This document shows positions 1-5,169 of a DNA stretch of 5,169 bases, in pieces. Both the position numbers and the translations under genes were made by a program. Within the stretch, counting starts at the first letter, position 1; the number at the start of each line of letters is the position of its first letter. Source of the stretch: Planctomycetota bacterium (GTDB lineage: Bacteria; Planctomycetota; PUPC01; JABMSA01; JAUWKK01); assembly GCA_030614245.1 (NCBI GenBank), contig JAUWKK010000229.1, positions 1 to 5,169 of the forward strand. The letters run 5' to 3'. The notes under the pieces were generated by a model. The model saw only the letters and a program-made list of their open reading frames with translations, did no database searches and was not told the DNA's origin.

Positions 1-152
1 AGAATCTCAACGACGGCACGAACGAGGGCCTCGAGTGCCTCGACGTGGATGCGTTCTCGGTGCAGTACCACCCTGAGGCGGCGCCGGGGCCGAACGACGC
101 GCAGAAGTTGTTCGATCGATTCGTCGGACGGATCGGCGGCTCCGATGCCTAA
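1..152 (+). CDS. carA: Carbamoyl-phosphate synthase small (glutaminase) subunit, 3' end only
   Basis: This is the C-terminal 49 residues of CarA, read in frame from base 3 to a TAA at 150-152; the 5' part lies outside the window. CarA hydrolyses glutamine and passes ammonia to CarB for carbamoyl phosphate synthesis in the cytoplasm. The visible part starts NLNDGTNEGL and contains QYHPEAAPGP, the class I glutamine amidotransferase signature. Its His and Glu (visible residues 23 and 25) complete the Cys-His-Glu triad; the nucleophilic Cys is upstream of the window. The end is normal, with no truncation. The last 8 bases overlap the start of carB (ATGCCTAA), the close packing expected for translational coupling of the two subunits. 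Identification is firm because the motif and the neighbouring carB agree. Confidence 0.95.
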   Translation, partial: NLNDGTNEGLECLDVDAFSVQYHPEAAPGPNDAQKLFDRFVGRIGGSDA

Positions 153-3100
153 GCGGACAGACATCGCCTCGATCCTCGTCATCGGCTCGGGTCCGATCGT
201 CATCGGCCAGGCGTGCGAATTCGACTACTCCGGCACTCAGGCGTGCAAGGCCCTGCGCGAGCTCGGCTACAAAATCGTGCTGGTCAACTCCAATCCGGCG
301 ACCATCATCACCGACCCGGGCACGGCCGACGCGACCTATATCGAGCCGCTTGCGCTCGATGCCATGCCGCGGATAATCGAGAAGGAACGCCCCGACGCTC
401 TGCTGCCGAACCTCGGGGGGCAGTCCGCACTGAACCTGTCGTGCGAGCTCTACAAGGCGGGTGTGCTCGACAAGTACGGCGTGAGAGTCGTCGGCGTGAA
501 GATCGACGCGATTGAACGCGGCGAAGATCGCACCGCCTTCAAGAATACGATGAACAAACTGGGCATTGAAATGCCCGACAGCGAGGCTGTCTTCAGCATC
601 GAAGATGCCGAGAAAGTCGCCGCAAAGCTGGGCTACCCCGTGGTGATTCGTCCGGCGTACACCATGGGCGGAACCGGCGGCGGACTGGTCTACAACGTGG
701 AGGAACTCCGAACCATCGCCAGCCGGGGCATCTCCGCCAGTCTCATCGGGCAGATTCTCGTCGAGGAATCCGTCCTCGGATGGGAAGAACTGGAGCTTGA
801 GGTCGTCCGCGATGCCAAGAACCAGATGATCACGGTCTGCTTCATCGAAAACGTGGACGCGATGGGCGTCCACACGGGCGACTCATTCTGCACGGCCCCG
901 ATGCTCACCATCGATGAGAAGCTTCAACAGCGGCTGCAGAAACACTCCTACGACATCGTCGAGGCAATCGAGGTCATCGGGGGCACGAACGTCCAGTTCG
1001 CCCACGATCCGAAGACCGGCCGGGTGGTCGTCATCGAGATCAATCCGCGGACCAGCCGCAGCTCAGCCCTGGCGTCGAAGGCGACGGGGTTCCCCATCGC
1101 GCTGGTGTCATCCAAGCTGGCGGGCGGCCTGACGATGGACGAGATCCCCTACTGGCGCGACGGGACGCTCGAGAAATACACCCCGTCCGGGGACTACGTC
1201 GTCGTGAAATTCGCCCGCTGGGCATTCGAGAAGTTCCCCGGCGCCGTGGACAGGCTCGGCACTCAGATGCGCGCCGTCGGCGAGGTCATGAGCATCGGCA
1301 AGACCTACAAGGAGGCGTTCCAGAAGGCAATCCGTTCGCTCGAGAACGGCCGTTACGGTTTAGGATTCGCGAAGGACTTTAATGATCGTCCCCTGCACGA
1401 GTTGCTGGAGATGCTGCGCTGGCCGACCAGCGAGCGACAGTTCATCATGTACGAGGCCCTGCGAAAGGGGGCGTCGGTCGAGAAGCTCCACGAATTGACT
1501 TACATCAAGGCGTGGTTCATCGAGCAGATGAAGGAACTTGTCGAATTGGAGGAAGAGGTCCTCCGGCATAAGGGGAAGGGCCTGCCGGACGACCTGCTGA
1601 CACGTGCCAAGAAGGACGGTTTCTCGGACAAATATCTGGCGCAGATTCTGGGCGTCGCAGAGGCCGAGATCCGCCAGCAGCGGGTCGACCTGGGTGTCGT
1701 CGAGGGTTGGCATCCTGTGCCCGTCAGCGGCGTGGAGAATGCGGCCTACTACTACTCAACCTACAACGCTCCGGATGCCGTCGGAACCAGTGACCGGCGG
1801 AAGATAATGGTGCTGGGCGGCGGCCCCAACAGGATCGGTCAGGGCATCGAGTTCGATTACTGCTGCGTCCATGCCGCCTTCGCCCTGCGTGACGAAGGCT
1901 TCGAGACCATTATGGTCAACTGCAATCCTGAGACGGTTTCCACCGACTACGACACTTCCGACAAGCTCTACTTCGAGCCGCTGACCGTCGAGGATGTCCT
2001 GAGCATCTACGAGAAGGAGAAGCCCGAAGGCGTCATCGTCCAGTTCGGGGGGCAGACTCCCCTCAATATCGCCCAGGAACTTACCGCTGCCGGCGTCAAT
2101 ATCCTGGGAACCAGTCCCGATACGATCGACCTGGCCGAGGATCGCGACCGGTTCCGGCAGATGATGGCCAAGCTCGACATCCCAATGCCGGAGGCTGGAA
2201 TGGCCGGCACCGTGGAAGAGGCACTGGAAATCGCCGGTCGCATCGGATACCCGCTGATGGTCCGCCCGTCGTTCGTGCTTGGCGGCAGAGGTATGCAGGT
2301 CGTGCATGACGAGGAGATGCTTCGAGAATATGTCGCCGCGGCCGTCGACGTCACACCGGAGCGGCCTATACTGATCGACAAGTTCCTTCAGAACGCGATC
2401 GAGGCCGAAGCAGACGCCATCGCCGACGGTACCGATACGTTTGTCCCGGCAGTCATGGAGCACATCGAGCTTGCGGGCATCCACTCGGGCGATTCGGCCT
2501 GCGTGATACCCCCGATCAGCATTTCGCCGAAACACCTTGAGACAATCAACGAGTACACGCGGAAGATCGCCCGCGAACTCAAAGTCGTCGGCGTCATGAA
2601 TATGCAGTACGCCATCGCCGAGGACGTGGTCTACGTGCTCGAAGCCAATCCCCGGGCGTCGCGGACGGTGCCTCTCGTCTCCAAGGTCTGCGGCATCCCG
2701 ATGGCCCGGATAGCTACGCAACTGATGCTCGGCAAGAAGCTGGCCGAACTCGACCTGAAACACAGGCCCATCCCCCACTATGGCGTCAAGGAGGCCGTAT
2801 TTCCCTTCCCCATGTACCCGGAAGTCGACCCCATATTGGGACCCGAGATGCGGTCGACCGGCGAGGTGCTGGGTCTGGCGGATTCATTCGGCCTGGCATT
2901 CCACAAGGCCCAGGAGGCTGCCAGGCAACTCCTCCCCACCGAGGGCACAGTATTGATCTCGGTTTCCGGCCGCGAACGTCCTGCGGTGCTCAAGGCCGCC
3001 CGAAGGTTCGTCGAACTCGGCTTTAAGATCCTCGCCACCGAGGGCACCCACGCGTTCCTGGCCGAAAACGGCATCGCTTCCCAACACGTCAGGAAGCTTT

Positions 3101-3345
3101 ATGAAGGCCGCCCCAACATCGTTGACGCTATCACCAACGGCGAGATTCAGCTAGTGATCAATACGCCCGTCGGCAAGCTCAGTCAGTCCGACGATTCATA
3201 CATCCGCAAATCGGCAATCAAGCACAAGATCCCCTACATCACGACGCTGAGCGCCGCCGAAGCCGCCGCCGAAGGGATCGCCGCGTTCCGCCGAGGAGGC
3301 AGCGAAGTCAAGTCCTTACAGGAATACCATGCAAATATCCGCTGA
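145..3345 (+). CDS. carB: Carbamoyl-phosphate synthase large subunit
   Basis: CarB makes carbamoyl phosphate from bicarbonate, ammonia (from CarA) and two ATP, feeding pyrimidine and arginine synthesis. The protein is 1066 aa, against 1073 in E. coli, and is complete. The start is the ATG at 145 giving MPKRTDIASI, which matches the family N-terminus; an earlier in-frame ATG at 49 lies inside carA and gives non-family sequence. Domain order: first ATP-grasp half (about 1-400; Arg129, Arg169, Glu215, His243 in GVHTGDS, Glu298/Asn300/Arg302 in EINPRTSRSS), oligomerisation region (about 400-550), second ATP-grasp half (about 551-930; LGGGPNRIGQGIEFDYCC, Arg667, Arg707, His780 in GIHSGDSACV, Glu833/Asn835/Arg837), and the MGS-like allosteric domain (about 935-1066) with ATEGT and RKLYEGRP, the region that binds UMP in E. 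coli. The second half is very close to E. coli and the first half less so. It ends TGA. Confidence 0.98.
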   Translation: MPKRTDIASILVIGSGPIVIGQACEFDYSGTQACKALRELGYKIVLVNSNPATIITDPGTADATYIEPLALDAMPRIIEKERPDALLPNLGGQSALNLSCELYKAGVLDKYGVRVVGVKIDAIERGEDRTAFKNTMNKLGIEMPDSEAVFSIEDAEKVAAKLGYPVVIRPAYTMGGTGGGLVYNVEELRTIASRGISASLIGQILVEESVLGWEELELEVVRDAKNQMITVCFIENVDAMGVHTGDSFCTAPMLTIDEKLQQRLQKHSYDIVEAIEVIGGTNVQFAHDPKTGRVVVIEINPRTSRSSALASKATGFPIALVSSKLAGGLTMDEIPYWRDGTLEKYTPSGDYVVVKFARWAFEKFPGAVDRLGTQMRAVGEVMSIGKTYKEAFQKAIRSLENGRYGLGFAKDFNDRPLHELLEMLRWPTSERQFIMYEALRKGASVEKLHELTYIKAWFIEQMKELVELEEEVLRHKGKGLPDDLLTRAKKDGFSDKYLAQILGVAEAEIRQQRVDLGVVEGWHPVPVSGVENAAYYYSTYNAPDAVGTSDRRKIMVLGGGPNRIGQGIEFDYCCVHAAFALRDEGFETIMVNCNPETVSTDYDTSDKLYFEPLTVEDVLSIYEKEKPEGVIVQFGGQTPLNIAQELTAAGVNILGTSPDTIDLAEDRDRFRQMMAKLDIPMPEAGMAGTVEEALEIAGRIGYPLMVRPSFVLGGRGMQVVHDEEMLREYVAAAVDVTPERPILIDKFLQNAIEAEADAIADGTDTFVPAVMEHIELAGIHSGDSACVIPPISISPKHLETINEYTRKIARELKVVGVMNMQYAIAEDVVYVLEANPRASRTVPLVSKVCGIPMARIATQLMLGKKLAELDLKHRPIPHYGVKEAVFPFPMYPEVDPILGPEMRSTGEVLGLADSFGLAFHKAQEAARQLLPTEGTVLISVSGRERPAVLKAARRFVELGFKILATEGTHAFLAENGIASQHVRKLYEGRPNIVDAITNGEIQLVINTPVGKLSQSDDSYIRKSAIKHKIPYITTLSAAEAAAEGIAAFRRGGSEVKSLQEYHANIR

Positions 3346-3355
3346 GGGAGGGGGG

Positions 3356-3424
3356 ATGTTCTATGAGAGCTTTGACGTTTTGTGCCGGGAACACTCTTTC
3401 GCTTTTCAGTGTTTAAGGGAGTAA
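3356..3424 (+). CDS. Possible 22-codon leader ORF upstream of rubrerythrin (speculative)
   Basis: An ATG at 3356 opens 22 codons (beginning MFYESFDVLC) and stops at TAA 3422-3424, five bases before the rbr start. A very strong purine-rich Shine-Dalgarno-like run (GGGAGGGGGG) precedes it. Its last codons contain the rbr ribosome binding site, so translating it would directly affect rbr initiation. A second small frame from ATG 3363 (17 codons, MRALTFCAGNTLSLFSV, TAA at 3414-3416) is better spaced, 7 nt from the same run. I recognise neither peptide. Short chance ORFs are common, and the purine run may be coincidental, so this is a weak call. Confidence 0.15.
   Translation: MFYESFDVLCREHSFAFQCLRE
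3415..3421 (+). promoter_or_regulatory. Ribosome binding site of rubrerythrin
   Basis: AAGGGAG sits 8 nt before ATG 3430. It favours that start over an in-frame GTG at 3382, which would add 16 residues that have no place in the family. Confidence 0.75.
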
Positions 3425-3429
3425 TCAAG

Positions 3430-4002
3430 ATGGATTTGAAAGGATCGAAAACAGAGAAGAACCTGCTGACCGCATTCGCAGGCGAGTCGCAGGCGCGAAA
3501 TCGCTACACGTATTTCACGAGCGCCGCGCGCAAGGAAGGGTTCCGCCAGATCTCGGACATCTTCGATGAGACCGCGAACCAGGAGAAAGAGCACGCCAAG
3601 CGGCTCTTCAAGCTGCTCGAGGGCGGCGAGGTAGAGATCACTGCCGGCTTCCCTGCCGGTGTCATCGGTACAGCGGCCGAGAACCTCAAGGACGCCGCCG
3701 CCGGTGAGAACTACGAATGGACCGATATGTATCCGTCCTTCGCCAAGGTCGCCCGCAAAGAGGGCTTCGACGATATCGCCAAAATCTTCGAGGCCATCGC
3801 CGTAGCCGAGAGGCAGCACGAGAAACGATACCTCGGGCTGCTGGACAACATCAACGCGGGTACGGTGTTCAAGAAGGACAAGCCGGTGAAGTGGCGCTGC
3901 ATCAATTGCGGCTATGTGCACGAAGGGCCGGAGGCTCCGGACGCTTGCCCGGCCTGCGCTCATCCGCAGGCGTATTTCGAGGTCCTTGGGGAGAACTGGT
4001 AA
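3430..4002 (+). CDS. rbr: Rubrerythrin (diiron peroxidase with C-terminal rubredoxin domain)
   Basis: Rubrerythrin is a cytoplasmic NAD(P)H-linked peroxidase of anaerobes that reduces hydrogen peroxide to water using electrons from rubredoxin-type donors. The protein is 190 aa, against 191 in Desulfovibrio vulgaris, and is complete. Residues 1-140 form the ferritin-like four-helix domain. The expected iron ligands are visible: Glu19 (AGES), Glu52 and His55 (QEKEH), Glu93 and Glu96 (GENYEW), and Glu127 and His130 (AERQH). Residues about 150-190 form the rubredoxin domain with CINC (Cys157, Cys160) and CPAC (Cys173, Cys176), 12 residues apart, which is the short rubrerythrin spacing. The start is ATG 3430, supported by the Shine-Dalgarno at 3415-3421 and the family-typical MDLKGSKTEKNLL. 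It ends TAA. Its neighbour is a superoxide reductase whose product, hydrogen peroxide, is rubrerythrin's substrate. Confidence 0.97.
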   Translation: MDLKGSKTEKNLLTAFAGESQARNRYTYFTSAARKEGFRQISDIFDETANQEKEHAKRLFKLLEGGEVEITAGFPAGVIGTAAENLKDAAAGENYEWTDMYPSFAKVARKEGFDDIAKIFEAIAVAERQHEKRYLGLLDNINAGTVFKKDKPVKWRCINCGYVHEGPEAPDACPACAHPQAYFEVLGENW

Positions 4003-4004
4003 CA

Positions 4005-4027
4005 CCGCCCCGCCCCAGGCGCGGCGG
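4005..4027 (+). terminator. GC-rich hairpin after rubrerythrin (attenuator or mRNA end, not a classic terminator)
   Basis: Three bases after the rbr stop, CCGCC (4005-4009) pairs with GGCGG (4023-4027) and CGCC (4011-4014) with GGCG (4018-4021). There is one C-C mismatch and a CCA loop, so nine G-C pairs in all. No T-run follows (the next bases are AAGGCAACTGC), so a standard Rho-independent terminator is unlikely. It may cause partial termination or protect the 3' end of an rbr message while dfx is read through. Confidence 0.35.
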
Positions 4028-4070
4028 AAGGCAACTGCTTTTGGAACCGCTTTGACAGGAGAAAACGAAA

Positions 4071-4448
4071 ATGGCCAGACAATTGGGCGTTTACAAATGC
4101 GAGGTGTGTGGTAATATCGTTGAAGTGCTGCACGCGGGAGCCGGAGAACTCGTCTGCTGCGGGCAGCCGATGACGCCGCTCGAAGAGAAGACGGCGGACG
4201 CATCGACCGAGAAACACGTGCCGGTGATCGAGAAGACGGCCGACGGATACAAGGTCATCGTCGGCTCCACACCGCATCCGATGGAAGAGAAGCATTACAT
4301 CGAGTGGATCGAACTGCTCGCCGATGGCGTGGCGTATCGCAAGTTCCTCAAGCCGGGTGGAGCGCCTGAAGCCGCGTTCAGTGTCAAGGCCCAGGCCGTC
4401 TCCGCTCGCGAGTACTGCAACGTGCACGGTCTCTGGAAGGGAGAATGA
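4071..4448 (+). CDS. dfx: Desulfoferrodoxin (2Fe superoxide reductase)
   Basis: Desulfoferrodoxin reduces superoxide to hydrogen peroxide in the cytoplasm of anaerobes without making oxygen; electrons usually come from rubredoxin. The protein is 125 aa, about the length of the Desulfovibrio protein. The N-terminal desulforedoxin domain (about 1-36) has all four centre I cysteines: Cys10, Cys13 (CEVC), Cys29 and Cys30 (VCCGQPM). This makes it the two-iron form rather than neelaredoxin. The C-terminal domain has the centre II ligands His49 (EKHVPV), His69 (PHPM), His75 (EKHYIEW), Cys116 and His119 (CNVHGLW), and the conserved Glu47-Lys48 pair beside the iron. The start ATG 4071 follows AGGAG (4057-4061) by 9 nt. 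It lies 68 bp after rbr, so co-transcription is likely apart from the hairpin between them. It ends TGA. The gene appears fully functional. Confidence 0.97.
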   Translation: MARQLGVYKCEVCGNIVEVLHAGAGELVCCGQPMTPLEEKTADASTEKHVPVIEKTADGYKVIVGSTPHPMEEKHYIEWIELLADGVAYRKFLKPGGAPEAAFSVKAQAVSAREYCNVHGLWKGE

Positions 4449-4464
4449 GCATTCAGCCGCGCAG

Positions 4465-4546
4465 GTCATGCTGAGCTCTTACCGAAGCATCTCTCAGTAT
4501 CTCGACGTCGCGGATGCCAAGAATTCTTCGCTATGCTCAGAACGAC
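4465..4546. repeat. Imperfect inverted repeat, resembling a dispersed palindromic element
   Basis: The gap between dfx and the next gene is largely one inverted repeat. GTC (4465-4467) pairs with GAC (4544-4546), CTGAGC (4471-4476) with GCTCAG (4535-4540), and CGAAG (4483-4487) with CTTCG (4526-4530), with small mismatches and a 38-nt centre. The right arm, reverse-complemented, reads GTCGTTCTGAGCATAGCGAA. From memory this resembles short palindromic repeats of the GTCATTCTGAGCGAAG type that are scattered between genes in many environmental bacterial genomes. No transposase and no clear target duplication are visible. Transcribed, it could form a long hairpin separating dfx from the downstream gene. 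Confidence 0.6.
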
Positions 4547-4548
4547 AC

Positions 4549-4555
4549 AAAGGAG
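4549..4555 (+). promoter_or_regulatory. Ribosome binding site of the AhpD-like gene
   Basis: AAAGGAG lies 7 nt before ATG 4563 and only 4 nt before the adjacent ATG 4560. The spacing favours 4563. It begins three bases after the inverted repeat ends. Confidence 0.7.
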
Positions 4556-4562
4556 AAGAATG

Positions 4563-5120
4563 ATGAGCAATTGTTGCGGCAATCCGGGGCCGAGAATCGA
4601 GCCCACAACTTCAGACAACCTGCCGGCCGAATCTGCACCTGTCCTCGAGGGCGTTAAGCAGAAGTTCGGCATGGTACCTAACATATTCGCGACGCTGGCA
4701 CACGCTCCGGCGGCGCTCAAGATGCTGACGGGCATTATGGAAGCTCTCGGCGCCGGCCCGCTCGCCGGTAAGGCGGGCGAGGCGATAGCCTTGCGTGTCT
4801 CATAGCTCAACGGCTGCAAGTACTGCCTCGCAGCACATACCGGCAAGGCCAAACAGGTCGGTATGTCGGAAGATGAGATCATCGAGGCGCGAAAAGGCAA
4901 GGCATCTTGCGAGAAAGGCCAGGCGATGCTTGATCTCGCCGGGGCATTGCTCGAAAACGGCAACCTGGACGAAGCGTTCGATGCCGCCCGGGATGCCGGC
5001 GTGACCAAGAAGGAGATGCTCGAAGTGGCCGGCCACACGGCGCTCAACTGGTTCACCAACAGCATTAACCGCATCTGCCGCACGCAAGTGGACTTCCCAC
5101 CGGCGCCGGATATCGAGTAA
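4563..5120 (+). CDS. AhpD/carboxymuconolactone decarboxylase-family protein interrupted by an in-frame TAG (recoded gene or pseudogene)
   Basis: Read through the TAG, the gene codes for 185 residues and ends TAA. AhpD-like proteins use a CxxC thiol pair with a nearby Glu and His for hydroperoxide reduction or thiol-disulfide exchange; substrates vary widely in this family. Visible features are FGMVPNIFATLAHAP (35-49), Glu73, the TAG at position 81, then LNGCKYCLAAH with Cys85, Cys88 and His92, and a helical C-terminal part ending VDFPPAPDIE. Glu73 to Cys85 is 12 residues, the Glu118-Cys130 spacing of Mycobacterium tuberculosis AhpD, but only if the TAG counts as a residue. Without readthrough, the first product is 80 aa (4563-4805) and lacks the CxxC. 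A restart at ATG 4863 would give 85 aa, also without it. There are no frameshifts or further stops, so any decay is very recent. The N-terminus carries an unusual NCCG. The position after dfx fits oxidative defence. Confidence 0.85.
4803..4805 (+). other. In-frame TAG codon four codons before the CxxC motif
   Basis: The TAG lies in the family motif ALRVS-x-LNGCKYC, where I recall Gln or Glu being common at x. CAG to TAG is one transition and GAG to TAG one transversion. The surrounding frame is intact for 80 codons before and 104 after. It may be a point mutation, a sequencing error, or a recoded amber codon. Confidence 0.9.
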
Positions 5121-5126
5121 CTGAAA

Positions 5127-5142
5127 AAGGCGCTCTTGCCTT
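5127..5142 (+). terminator. Weak hairpin after the AhpD-like gene
   Basis: AAGGC (5127-5131) pairs with GCCTT (5138-5142) around GCTCTT, 6 bases after the stop codon. A-rich sequence precedes it and a broken pyrimidine stretch (GGGCTTCTTCC) follows. The stem is short and the T-run poor, so it is only a possible terminator. The rest of 5121-5169 shows no gene. Confidence 0.25.
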
Positions 5143-5169
5143 GGGCTTCTTCCAGCGAGGGCCAGCATA

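Larger units (their letters stand above)
3346..3429 (+). promoter_or_regulatory. carB-rbr intergenic region with small dyad
   Basis: This 84-bp gap separates a biosynthetic gene from the oxygen-defence genes, so it is the natural place for a promoter of the latter. It begins with a purine run (GGGAGGGGGG, 3346-3355). A TTGACG hexamer (3372-3377) resembles a -35 box, but no convincing -10 lies 16-18 bp downstream. AACACT (3390-3395) and AGTGTT (3408-3413) form a perfect 6-bp dyad around a 12-nt spacer, extendable by one G-T pair, immediately before the rbr ribosome binding site. It could be an operator or an mRNA hairpin. I see no PerR-type box. Function is inferred from position only. Confidence 0.25.

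Noticed and set aside
1756..2778. Long open frame (340 codons) on the minus strand inside carB
   Set aside because: It is antisense to the highly conserved second half of CarB, its translation matches no family I know, and long antisense frames are common in GC-rich genes.
3382..3429. GTG start extending rubrerythrin by 16 residues
   Set aside because: The ATG at 3430 has a well-spaced AAGGGAG and gives the family-typical N-terminus and length.
4052..4057. Consensus -35 hexamer TTGACA
   Set aside because: It lies only 14 nt before the dfx start and overlaps its ribosome binding site, so any promoter here would start inside dfx.
3406..4203. Minus-strand open frame of 265 codons across rbr and the start of dfx
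   Set aside because: It is antisense to two firmly identified genes and has no recognisable motif or convincing ribosome binding site.
4324..4563. 79-codon plus-strand frame crossing the dfx end and the inverted repeat
   Set aside because: Half of it is dfx read out of frame and the rest is the repeat; it shows no protein-like features.
4813..4834. Stem GCTGC/GCAGC 7 nt downstream of the TAG, as a possible recoding signal
   Set aside because: It has only 5 bp with a 12-nt loop, and a competing CTGC/GCAG pairing exists. Both are set by the codons for the conserved CKYCLAA motif, so chance pairing is likely. Known UAG decoding as pyrrolysine does not strictly need such an element.
4803..4841. 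Selenoprotein-type AhpD
   Set aside because: The stop is TAG, not TGA, and both catalytic positions are ordinary TGC cysteine codons.

Overview
The window is a compact, all plus-strand stretch of bacterial DNA that looks GC-rich by eye. It appears to come from an anaerobe or microaerophile. The evidence for that lifestyle is a rubrerythrin next to a class II-type desulfoferrodoxin, a pair typical of sulfate reducers, clostridia, anaerobic planctomycetes and similar bacteria. The taxon cannot be fixed from this sequence. I see no phage, plasmid, tRNA, rRNA or CRISPR signal.

Layout. Bases 1-152 are the 3' end of carA (glutaminase subunit of carbamoyl-phosphate synthase). It overlaps by 8 bases with a complete carB (145-3345, 1066 aa, the synthetase subunit). 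An 84-bp gap follows. It holds a G-rich Shine-Dalgarno-like run, one or two possible very small leader ORFs, and a 6-7 bp dyad. Next come rubrerythrin (3430-4002, 190 aa), a strong GC hairpin, and desulfoferrodoxin/superoxide reductase (4071-4448, 125 aa). A 114-bp gap then contains an imperfect inverted repeat of about 82 bp (4465-4546). The last gene (4563-5120) is an AhpD/carboxymuconolactone-decarboxylase-family protein whose frame is interrupted by one TAG codon at 4803-4805, four codons before its CxxC active site.

How the genes fit together. carA and carB make carbamoyl phosphate for pyrimidine and arginine synthesis and are translationally coupled. The three downstream genes form an oxygen-defence set. 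Desulfoferrodoxin turns superoxide into hydrogen peroxide, rubrerythrin reduces hydrogen peroxide to water, and the AhpD-like protein belongs to a family that includes thiol-dependent hydroperoxidases and their reductants. Whether carAB and the defence genes share a transcript is not decided by the sequence.

The main point of interest is the TAG. The frame is fully open on both sides, family-typical sequence continues straight through it, and the catalytic Glu-Cys-Cys-His spacing is kept only if the TAG is counted as one residue. That leaves a recent nonsense mutation, a sequencing error, or recoding of UAG (for example as pyrrolysine or glutamine). None of the five terminating stop codons in the window is TAG, which is compatible with recoding but is far too small a sample to show it.
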